A stretch of 54,814 nt of DNA, taken from a virus. The stretch lies in IMG/VR virus record IMGVR_UViG_3300033146_000595, positions 1 through 54,814 of that record, one strand, 5' to 3'. The position numbers were made by a program, and so were the translations under genes. The notes below the pieces were generated by a model that was given only the letters and a program-made list of their open reading frames with translations, did not search any database and was not told the origin of the DNA. The stretch's first letter is position 1. Every line of letters starts with the position of its first letter. This document shows positions 23,312 through 30,567 of the stretch, piece after piece.

Positions 23312-23647
23312 ATGATGAGAGAGACAGGTAAAAATGGGTATCAATCAGTAGTCAAGAATAAGTTGAAGAAACAATTTCCCGACTGCGAAGTACACAAGTT
23401 AGACCCAAATGATATTCAGGGTAGTCCAGACTTACTAATGCTATGTCCAATAACATGGGCCACATTAGAAGTTAAGGGTAGTAGTAAATCAAAAAGACAA
23501 CCCAACCAAGAGTACTACGTGAAGAAGCACGATAGTATGAGTTTTTCAAATATTATATTTCCCGAAAATGAAAAAGAAGTTTTTGACAGATTACATATAC
23601 ACGTTAAACACTTTAATAAAGGAGAAGGAGAACATAATGATATTTAA
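23312..23647 (+). CDS. VRR-NUC family nuclease
   Basis: A 111-residue stand-alone nuclease of the PD-(D/E)xK superfamily: GSPDLLML (Asp40), then LEVKG (Glu53, Lys55), then a Q-rich helix (KRQPNQEYYVKKH). This is the VRR-NUC arrangement used in phage Holliday-junction or flap processing. GGCGGAG precedes ATG 23312 (ATG 23315 also possible). It overlaps the next nuclease gene by 11 bases, suggesting joint expression. Confidence 0.8.
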   Translation: MMRETGKNGYQSVVKNKLKKQFPDCEVHKLDPNDIQGSPDLLMLCPITWATLEVKGSSKSKRQPNQEYYVKKHDSMSFSNIIFPENEKEVFDRLHIHVKHFNKGEGEHNDI

Positions 23648-24278
23648 TGAACATAAGAAATTAGAAGGACAACACGCTTTCTTAGGCGCGAGTACATACC
23701 ATTGGTTAAGATGGGATGAGGATACGCTTGAGAAAAGATACTATGGTAGATATTCAAAAACTATAGGAACGGCACTTCACGAGTTAGCGGCAGATTTAAT
23801 AAGTAACAAAATTAAATTGGCAAAGAGTGATAAGAAAATAATTATCATAACACTCACTAAACTAATGATACCAAGAGGTGCGTATGATCCAGAAGAAATA
23901 TTAAACAATCTAATGTCATTCGTTAATGATGCTATTGGATTTAGAATGGCTGCCGAGGTAATATTATTTTACTCACACAGTTGTTTTGGCACAACAGATA
24001 CTATAGTATTCGATGAATTCAATAAGATTCTAAGGATACACGATTATAAATCAGGAATCACACCATCCAAAATGGACCAGTTAATGATTTATGCTGCCCT
24101 ATTTTGTTTGGAGTATAAAAAGAATCCATTCGATTTTGAAACGGAATTACGAATATACCAAAACGGGGAAGTAATGATATTTACCCCAGAACCAACAGAG
24201 ATCGAAGGTGTAATGAATTTAATAGTTTTTAAAAATAAATCAATTTTAAAATTTTTAGAAAGGGAGTATAGAAGATGA
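23637..24278 (+). CDS. Cas4/RecB-like PD-(D/E)xK nuclease
   Basis: Start ATG 23637 is chosen because AAAGGAGAAGGAG lies just upstream; a longer frame from 23568 has no SD. The 213-residue product has Asp121 (FGTTDTIVF), Asp136-x-Lys138 (HDYKSG) and Gln148 (MDQLMIYA), the RecB/Cas4-type nuclease core, with an N-terminal helical region including a conserved-looking GTALHELA. No Fe-S cysteine cluster is visible, so it is closer to phage RecB-like exonucleases than to typical Cas4. A role in recombination or DNA degradation is inferred. Confidence 0.75.
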   Translation: MIFNEHKKLEGQHAFLGASTYHWLRWDEDTLEKRYYGRYSKTIGTALHELAADLISNKIKLAKSDKKIIIITLTKLMIPRGAYDPEEILNNLMSFVNDAIGFRMAAEVILFYSHSCFGTTDTIVFDEFNKILRIHDYKSGITPSKMDQLMIYAALFCLEYKKNPFDFETELRIYQNGEVMIFTPEPTEIEGVMNLIVFKNKSILKFLEREYRR

Positions 24279-27238
24279 GTCATGACATAAATGATTTAAC
24301 TGATGAAGAATACTTACTTCACTATGGTACTCCCAGACATTCGGGTAGATATCCTTGGGGTAGTGGTGAAGAACCATTCCAAAGAAGTGGTGATTTTTTA
24401 AGTAGAATAGACGACCTAAAAAAACAAGGTATGACCCCAACACAAATAGGCGAATCATTGGGTATTAAAACAACTCGTCTTAGAGCATTGGAGACAATAG
24501 CAAAGAATATTAGAAGAAAAGATCTATATTCCAAAGCTAAAACACTAAAGGAAGAAGGATTTAGTAATGTTCAAATTGCTGATAGACTCGGTCTTCGTGG
24601 GGAATCATCTGTTAGATCGTTATTAAACGCCGACTCATTGGCTAGGATGGCGATAGCAGATGACTTAACAAACACATTACGTGAATTAATTGACACGCGT
24701 GGTATGATTGATATTGGTGCTGGTGTACCTAGACAATTGGGTGTATCTAAAGAAAAAATGGATGTTGCCATAGAGATGTTAAAAAATGAAGGTTATGTGG
24801 TACATGGGAACAGAGTCCCACAAGTTACAAACATTGGTAAACTAACAACACTAAAAGTTATATGTCCTCCAGGCACACCATCATCCGCTATATATAATTA
24901 CGGGGATATTAAATCGGTATATGATGTGACATCATTCGATGGTGGTAAAACATTAAAACCAGCGTTTCGATATCCCGCTAGTCTAGATTCAAACAGGATA
25001 CAAATTAGATATGCAGAAGAAGGCGGTACTGAAAAAGATGGGGTTATAGAGTTAAGAAGAGGTGTGGATGATATTTCATTAGGCACATCAAACTATTCAC
25101 AGGTGCGTATATTAGTTGATGGAACACATTATTTAAAAGGTATGGCCGTTTATTCGGATAACATGCCAGATGGTGTAGATGTTATATTTAACACTAATAA
25201 AAAATCAAATGTTTCTAAAATGGACACTATGAAAAAAATAAAAGATGACCCATTGAATCCATTCGGTTCCACTATTAAAGAAAGAGGTGGACAATCAGAA
25301 TGGACTGATGAAAATGGTGTTGTGAGGTTGACCGTAATAAATAAGAGATCTGATGAAGGTGATTGGGGTAATTGGTCAAGGGAGATATCGGCTCAATTTC
25401 TATCAAAACAACCACAAAAGTTAATAGATAGACAGATTGATATTTCAATAAAAGCGAAAGTAGCCGAATTTGATGAAATTATGTCACTAACAAACCCAAC
25501 GGTCAAGAAAGCGTTATTAGAATCGTTCGCTGACGAATGTGACGCAGCCGCGGTTAGTTTGAAAGCTGCTGGATTACCAGGAGCTATGTATAAAGTTATA
25601 TTACCAGTGACATCACTAAAGGATAACGAAGTATATGCACCCCATCTAGATGATGGTTCCATGGTCGCACTAGTTAGGTATCCTCATGGTGGTACATTTG
25701 AGATACCAACACTAACGGTTAATAATAGGAACAAAGAGGCTATTAACATAATGACAAAAAACGCAACCGACGCGATAGGTATTAACGCGGTCGTAGCTGA
25801 TATTATGTCAGGAGCAGACTTTGATGGTGATACCGTAATGGTAATACCAATGAGTGATAGAATAAAAATTAAATCACAAAACCCACTAAAGGATTTAAAA
25901 GGGTTTGATACCATATTAGCATATGGACCAGATGAAACACACGTTGATTCTGATGGTAATGAGAGATACTATAGAGGTGGGAAAGAGTTTGCAATACTAA
26001 GTGAAACAAACACCCAAAATCAAATGGGTATCATATCAAATTTAATTACAGATATGACGTTACTTGGGGCTCCCAATGATGAATTAGCTAGAGCAGTTAA
26101 ACATTCAATGGTTATCATAGATGCTAATAAACATGGACTAGACTATAAGCAGTCTGAAGCAGATAATGGTATAAAGGCATTACATAAGAAGTACCAGACA
26201 CAAGTCGGTCCATCGGGTAAGATACATGGTGGAGCAGCTACATTAATATCTAAATCTAAGTCAAAAGCACCAGTTGGTGAAAGAAAGTTGGGTATGTATG
26301 TACATAAAGACACACTCAACGAACTAACACTGTTTGATGCTGATAATAAAATCTATTTAGATGAGAAGACTGGTCGTTTCTATACCGATAAAGAAAAGAG
26401 AACCATATACATTGATCGAAAGACTGGTGAGAAGCTATATACGTACACTAATCGGGAGTATATGCAGACGGCATATAAGAATGCTGCTGGAAAAACAAAA
26501 AAAGCATCGGTTATAGTTAAGGATGAGAAACTTTATTACAAAGGTGAAGATGGTACGTATAAAGAGATCACGAATGAAATAATTAAATCGATACCCGCCC
26601 TCACGTACTCAAAGAAGATGGCCGAAACCAACGATGCACACACACTATCATCAGGTACACCACAAGAAGAGGCTTATGCTGAGTATGCCAATCAACTTAA
26701 AGCACTTGGTAACCTTGCTAGACTTGAAACATTAACTATCACTAGTACACCTATGTCTAAGTCCGCTAAGGCGGCATACATAGAAGAGTATAAAACCCTT
26801 GTATTTAAGATAGATGAGGCATTACTCAATGCTCCAAGAGAAAGACAAGCACAAACAATGGCCGCATCAATTGTGCAATTGAGAAAACAAGAGAATCTTC
26901 GCATGACTCATGAGGAAGAGAGAAAGATTAGACAACAAGAGCTAAGTAGGGCCCGTATGCGTGCTGGTGCATCAAGAAAGATGATAGAAATCACACAAAA
27001 TGAATGGAATGCTATACAAGCGGGTGCTATAAGTACTCATAGATTAAAACAAATTATTGCTAATGCAAACATGGACATACTTAGACAGTTCGCAATGCCT
27101 AGAGCAAGATTAACATTGAGTCCTGCAAAACTAAGAAGAATAGAGAACATGTCGAGGTCTGGTTATACTACGGCCGAGATAGCTAAAGCATTAGGTGTAT
27201 CAGTTAGTACTGTATCTAAGACATTGAGAGGAGAATAA
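24275..27238 (+). CDS. Putative DFDGD-type RNA polymerase with HTH domains and N-terminal tag
   Basis: A 987-residue protein. The N-terminal tag is LLHYGTPRHSGRYPWGSG (about residues 14-31). Two HTH units follow (about 45-75, MTPTQIGESLGI; and 85-115, FSNVQIADRLGL) and a winged-helix-like part (about 130-185). The core contains YAPHLDDGSMVALVRYPHGG, FEIPTLTVNN and GADFDGDTVMVIP, with DFDGD at residues 515-519. DFDGD is the metal-binding signature of the RNA polymerase beta-prime double-psi barrel and of YonO-like phage polymerases. A C-terminal HTH (about 955-985, TTAEIAKALGVSVSTVSK) ends the protein. I recall similar phage proteins labelled structural. The polymerase call rests on motif and context; the second barrel was not located with confidence. 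Confidence 0.65.
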   Translation: MSHDINDLTDEEYLLHYGTPRHSGRYPWGSGEEPFQRSGDFLSRIDDLKKQGMTPTQIGESLGIKTTRLRALETIAKNIRRKDLYSKAKTLKEEGFSNVQIADRLGLRGESSVRSLLNADSLARMAIADDLTNTLRELIDTRGMIDIGAGVPRQLGVSKEKMDVAIEMLKNEGYVVHGNRVPQVTNIGKLTTLKVICPPGTPSSAIYNYGDIKSVYDVTSFDGGKTLKPAFRYPASLDSNRIQIRYAEEGGTEKDGVIELRRGVDDISLGTSNYSQVRILVDGTHYLKGMAVYSDNMPDGVDVIFNTNKKSNVSKMDTMKKIKDDPLNPFGSTIKERGGQSEWTDENGVVRLTVINKRSDEGDWGNWSREISAQFLSKQPQKLIDRQIDISIKAKVAEFDEIMSLTNPTVKKALLESFADECDAAAVSLKAAGLPGAMYKVILPVTSLKDNEVYAPHLDDGSMVALVRYPHGGTFEIPTLTVNNRNKEAINIMTKNATDAIGINAVVADIMSGADFDGDTVMVIPMSDRIKIKSQNPLKDLKGFDTILAYGPDETHVDSDGNERYYRGGKEFAILSETNTQNQMGIISNLITDMTLLGAPNDELARAVKHSMVIIDANKHGLDYKQSEADNGIKALHKKYQTQVGPSGKIHGGAATLISKSKSKAPVGERKLGMYVHKDTLNELTLFDADNKIYLDEKTGRFYTDKEKRTIYIDRKTGEKLYTYTNREYMQTAYKNAAGKTKKASVIVKDEKLYYKGEDGTYKEITNEIIKSIPALTYSKKMAETNDAHTLSSGTPQEEAYAEYANQLKALGNLARLETLTITSTPMSKSAKAAYIEEYKTLVFKIDEALLNAPRERQAQTMAASIVQLRKQENLRMTHEEERKIRQQELSRARMRAGASRKMIEITQNEWNAIQAGAISTHRLKQIIANANMDILRQFAMPRARLTLSPAKLRRIENMSRSGYTTAEIAKALGVSVSTVSKTLRGE

Positions 27239-27239
27239 G

Positions 27240-27524
27240 ATGATGAATACTAATAAAGCATTACGCCTTACAACAGTAGACAACCCTTATGATCCATTTA
27301 CTCATTGGAAAGAATGGCTGCTATTTGATACAAATGCAGGATACCATACCTGTTCTAGATTGGCAAGAGTCACGTACATTAGTGATGCGTTCACTGAACC
27401 AGAGATATATGAACGTATTGAAGAAGGAATGGACGTGTTGATCACTACTGGGTCTCTGTCTAAAGATGGATCCCTAATAGAATACAAAAAGGTAATAAAA
27501 GAAACCAACATTGCTAAACAATAG
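27240..27524 (+). CDS. Conserved partner of the DFDGD protein, 94 aa
   Basis: A small soluble protein beginning near LRLTTVDNPYDPFTHWKEW with GYHTCSRLARV. I recall the same DNPYDPF and GYHTC elements from small genes next to DFDGD-type genes in other phages, which would make it a likely functional partner. AGGAGA precedes two adjacent ATGs. Only one base separates it from the upstream stop. Confidence 0.6.
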   Translation: MMNTNKALRLTTVDNPYDPFTHWKEWLLFDTNAGYHTCSRLARVTYISDAFTEPEIYERIEEGMDVLITTGSLSKDGSLIEYKKVIKETNIAKQ

Positions 27525-27659
27525 TTTAGTTAAACAAACGAAATAAACAATAAGATACACAAATTGGTACACAATTAGATCAAAAGACACATCAAACTGT
27601 GTTAAACAGTCAATGATTGTCACACAATACAATGATGTGCTGTTGGACGCACATGTCTG

Positions 27660-27748
27660 GCACCCGTAGGGGGGTCTCTCAAAATATACACCCCCCTCAG
27701 CATCGCCCCGCTCTTAAAAATTCCTCCGGGGGTAAAATTTGGGTAGGG
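27660..27748. other. Candidate cos/packaging region, GC-rich hairpin
   Basis: In an otherwise AT-rich genome this stretch has GGGGGGT (27669-27675) and ACCCCCC (27690-27696) around a 14-base loop, then CGCCCCGC and CCTCCGGGGGTAAAATTTGGG. Its place just upstream of TerS and an HNH endonuclease is typical of cos sites in Gram-positive siphoviruses. Ends cannot be determined from sequence alone. The full gap 27525-27910 has no gene. Confidence 0.5.
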
Positions 27749-27753
27749 TTTTA

Positions 27754-27885
27754 CTTTAAGTATCTAGTCAGGTGCATGGGCATTTGACATTATAAAGGAT
27801 TTTCTTCTTTCTAAGTTCTCCTTTCCTTCTAAAATCTATTAAGATAGTGCGCAGATGTTCTGTGTATCTGACTAGATACTTAAAG
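27754..27885. repeat. 18-bp perfect inverted repeat with extended RNA stem
   Basis: CTTTAAGTATCTAGTCAG (27754-27771) is the exact reverse complement of 27868-27885. As plus-strand RNA, pairing continues inward for nine more pairs (27772-27780 with 27859-27867), five of them G-U. The 78-base loop contains TTTGACATTATAAAGGA. The structure ends 25 bases before the TerS start codon. Confidence 0.75.
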
Positions 27886-27910
27886 AAACTATACCGAAAG
27901 GAGGGGTATC

Positions 27911-28270
27911 ATGCCTCAAAGTAAGAGACAAGGAAGTGCGGTTAAAAGTAGCAATGCTATTAAGACCATGCGTCCAGCGTTAACACCAGAGGCTGATGAA
28001 CAACAACTTATTTCGTTAGCCACAGATGTTGCTAGGGAACAATTGTTGAATGGAACAGCCTCTTCTCAAGTGTTAACACACTTCTTAGTTTTAGGGTCTA
28101 GTAAAAAAAGACTCGAGAGTGAGATTATGGAATTACAAAAAGATTTATTAGTTGCTAAGACAGAAGCCATACGATCTACAAAAACGATTGAAGAATTATA
28201 CAGCAAAGCTATTCAAGCAATGCGAGTGTACTCTGGGCATGATGATGGTGGGGATGAATATGAGAAATAA
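27911..28270 (+). CDS. terS: Terminase small subunit (putative)
   Basis: A 119-residue protein with AREQLLNGTASSQVLTHFL and a helical IEELYSKAIQAMRVYSG end, a pattern I associate with small-terminase proteins in Bacillota phages. It would bind the packaging site and recruit TerL. It has a strong AAGGAGG site, lies directly downstream of the candidate cos region and is followed by HNH endonuclease. It overlaps the HNH gene by 11 bases. Confidence 0.65.
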   Translation: MPQSKRQGSAVKSSNAIKTMRPALTPEADEQQLISLATDVAREQLLNGTASSQVLTHFLVLGSSKKRLESEIMELQKDLLVAKTEAIRSTKTIEELYSKAIQAMRVYSGHDDGGDEYEK

Positions 28271-28685
28271 CATTAAAACATACTCCGACCTAATGCAATT
28301 AGAAACGTATGAGGAAAAATTTGACTACTTAACATTAAATGGTGCTGTCGGAGAAGACACGTTCGGTTTTGATAGGTATTTAAATCAACAACTTTATAAA
28401 TCAAAAGAATGGAAGATGGTAAGAGACATCGTTATAATGAGAGACAATGGGTGTGATCTTGGATGTGATGGATATGACATTTTTGGAACGATATACGTAC
28501 ATCATATGAATCCTCTATCACCTGATGATTTTACGAACTCGTCGGAATACTTACTAAATCCAGAATATTTAATATGTGTGACATTGGATACACATAATGC
28601 AATTCATTACGGAACGAATGATTACGTAAATAAAAATAGGATAGTGACAAGGGAAGCTAATGATCACTGTCCTTGGAGAAACTAA
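28260..28685 (+). CDS. HNH endonuclease
   Basis: The start is placed at ATG 28260, six bases after GGTGGGG; longer frames run back through terS. The 141-residue product has an HNH core: IVIMRDNGCDLGCDG, then IYVHHMNPLSPDDF and LICVTLDTHNAIHYG. HNH proteins beside terminase genes are required for cos cleavage in several phages; that is the likely role here. Confidence 0.8.
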   Translation: MRNNIKTYSDLMQLETYEEKFDYLTLNGAVGEDTFGFDRYLNQQLYKSKEWKMVRDIVIMRDNGCDLGCDGYDIFGTIYVHHMNPLSPDDFTNSSEYLLNPEYLICVTLDTHNAIHYGTNDYVNKNRIVTREANDHCPWRN

Positions 28686-28702
28686 AAAAAGGAGAAATTA
28701 AA

Positions 28703-29137
28703 ATGGAACTAGATAATAATGTATTAAAAGAAGAAGTAAAAGAAGAAATAAAAGAAGAAATAAAAGAAGAAATAAAAGAAGAAATAAAAGAGAAAAAAAC
28801 AGCGGTGGTTAAAAAACCGGAGCCTAAGAAAAAACCAGCTCCTAAGAAAAAACCAGCACCTAAGAAAAAAGTAGTAAGGGAAAAACAACCACATGAGGAT
28901 GTTGTCCCAATTAAACCCGTTACACCAAAAAAACTAGGTGTGAAGACTGGCCATGTCACTAATTGTAATGCTTTAAGATTACGAGAAGGGGCTAATATTA
29001 GAACTAGTATATTGGCAACTATGCCAAAAGACTCAAAAGTGGAAGTTAATCTGGATAACTCAACGGAATCTTTTTATGAAGTAGTATATAAAGATTTGAT
29101 CGGATTTTGTGTTAAAAAGTTTATTGACATAGGTTAA
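28703..29137 (+). CDS. SH3b protein with repetitive charged linker
   Basis: Start ATG 28703 follows AAAGGAGA. The 144-residue protein has a Glu/Lys/Ile repeat region (12-base DNA unit AGAAGAAATAAA repeated four times, 28741-28788), a Pro/Lys linker with 18-base repeats (PKKKPA), and a C-terminal bacterial SH3 domain (about residues 80-144: NALRLREGANIRTS, then GFCVKKFIDIG). SH3b domains usually bind cell-wall peptides. Its place among packaging genes suggests a virion component, but this is unproven. Confidence 0.65.
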   Translation: MELDNNVLKEEVKEEIKEEIKEEIKEEIKEKKTAVVKKPEPKKKPAPKKKPAPKKKVVREKQPHEDVVPIKPVTPKKLGVKTGHVTNCNALRLREGANIRTSILATMPKDSKVEVNLDNSTESFYEVVYKDLIGFCVKKFIDIG

Positions 29138-29142
29138 TAAAC

Positions 29143-29535
29143 ATGGCTTCTATATTAAATTCAGCGACCGACTCAATACTAGAACAGGTAAAAAAAATAT
29201 TGGGATTGGCCAGGGAATATACCTCATTTGACATCGATATTGCAATACATATTAATTCAGTGTTTAGTAACCTGACTCAAATGGGCGTTGGTCCGGAGGA
29301 TGGGTTTACTATAGATGGATATGACCAATGTTGGTCAGACTTCACCACATCAAATATATTAAAAACACAACAAATCAAATCATATTTACCATTAAAGGTT
29401 AGATCAATATTTGATCCACCACAAAACGCCAATGTGTTAAAAGCGATGAATGATTCCATCGCCGAATTAGAACATAGGCTTTTTATTGAGGAAGAAAATA
29501 GTAGATATGTCGAATCCGTTGTGGAGGAGGAATAA
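29143..29535 (+). CDS. Putative head-tail connector-like protein, 130 aa
   Basis: A soluble helical protein with DSILEQVKKILGL, FDIDIAIHINSVFSNL and a PPQNANVLKAMNDSIAELEHRL end. This resembles the gp6-like adaptor pattern of phage head-tail connectors, but its place before terL is unusual for that role. The weak SD and tight spacing suggest expression with its neighbours. Confidence 0.5.
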   Translation: MASILNSATDSILEQVKKILGLAREYTSFDIDIAIHINSVFSNLTQMGVGPEDGFTIDGYDQCWSDFTTSNILKTQQIKSYLPLKVRSIFDPPQNANVLKAMNDSIAELEHRLFIEEENSRYVESVVEEE

Positions 29536-29536
29536 C

Positions 29537-30070
29537 ATGATAAAAAAACATTTATCTCATCATGGAATCAAAGGGCAAAGATGGGGAGTAAGGCGTTATC
29601 AGAATCCCGATGGGTCGTTGACCGCATTGGGACAAAAGAAGTATAATACTGATAAGGACTATGACTCGAGATATAACAAAGCGTCTAGTGACGCACTTAC
29701 TAGAGACTATAAAGAAAGAGACGCGGCCGCAGCAAAAGCAATTATAACCGGTACTGGAAAAGCAGCCACACAAACATCTGTCGCTATAGGTAACTCTGGT
29801 AAAAACAAATCTAAAGTTATAAATACTAAAAATTATGGTAAAATTTCAGATAATGATTTGCGGGCTAGGATAAATCGCATTAATATGGAAAATACATATG
29901 GTGAATTAACCGGTGATGCAAAAAGAGTTAGGACTGGTTCGGATTGGACTAGAGAAATATTACAAACCACTGGAGCTGTTATTGGTGTAGCTGGTACCGC
30001 AGCTGGTATAGCATTAACGATTGCCCAAATTAGAAACAAACAAGTTCCAAAAGCCAAAGGAGGCCCATAA
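29537..30070 (+). CDS. Tagged late protein 1 (HHGIKGQ motif)
   Basis: Start ATG 29537 follows GGAGGAGGAA; an upstream in-frame ATG lacks an SD. The 177-residue product opens with KHLSHHGIKGQRWGVRRYQN, continuing into a DGSLTALGQKKY end. The tag is followed by a polar helical body and a C-terminal hydrophobic helix (TGAVIGVAGTAAGIALTI). Three more proteins nearby share this tag and the DNA encoding it. The tag's function is not established; a head-targeting or packaging signal is inferred from its restriction to late genes. Confidence 0.7.
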   Translation: MIKKHLSHHGIKGQRWGVRRYQNPDGSLTALGQKKYNTDKDYDSRYNKASSDALTRDYKERDAAAAKAIITGTGKAATQTSVAIGNSGKNKSKVINTKNYGKISDNDLRARINRINMENTYGELTGDAKRVRTGSDWTREILQTTGAVIGVAGTAAGIALTIAQIRNKQVPKAKGGP

Positions 30071-30074
30071 CACC

Positions 30075-30557
30075 ATGGTAAAAAAATATTTATCACACCA
30101 TGGAATAAAAGGGCAAAAATGGGGAGTAAGAAGGTATCAAAATAATGATGGATCGTTAACGGCACAGGGTAGAAGAAAGTATAACGTTAATGATGATGGT
30201 ACCACGCAAATGAAAAAAAGTTATAAGAATAAACAACGCGCTATAGGCGCTGTTAAAACCCTTGTTGGTACATCCGTTGTATTAAGGGGTGGTTTAGGAA
30301 TAAGTAATGCAAAAAGAGCGAATCTCGGAACCAGATCTAATAGGAGATTTTTACAAACTGGTAATATTAATCGTAGCGTGACCAATATGTTAATTGGGTC
30401 TATAGTTGTGGGAGCCGGGGTAAAAAACTTTATTAATTCGGTGAAGGATCAAACATTCAATTCAACTGGTATGGGGGCAACTCCTGAATATTTCGAAGGT
30501 AAACCCAAAACCAGAAAACAAGTAATAGCTCAAGAAAAAAGAAATAAAGGTAAGTAG
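30075..30557 (+). CDS. Tagged late protein 2 (HHGIKGQ motif)
   Basis: ATG 30075 (upstream frame discarded). The 160-residue protein opens KKYLSHHGIKGQKWGVRRYQ and then follows a basic body with two hydrophobic helices (about residues 55-72 and 105-125). Its DNA in the tag region is more diverged from those at 29537 and 32830 than they are from each other. The start has only a poor SD and lies four bases after the previous stop. Confidence 0.65.
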   Translation: MVKKYLSHHGIKGQKWGVRRYQNNDGSLTAQGRRKYNVNDDGTTQMKKSYKNKQRAIGAVKTLVGTSVVLRGGLGISNAKRANLGTRSNRRFLQTGNINRSVTNMLIGSIVVGAGVKNFINSVKDQTFNSTGMGATPEYFEGKPKTRKQVIAQEKRNKGK

Positions 30558-30567
30558 GTGATTAATT

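Noticed and set aside
28657-28959. A minus-strand frame rich in Phe, Ser and Gly opposite the SH3b gene
   Set aside because: It mirrors the Lys/Glu and Pro/Lys repeats of the plus-strand gene and has no start signals.
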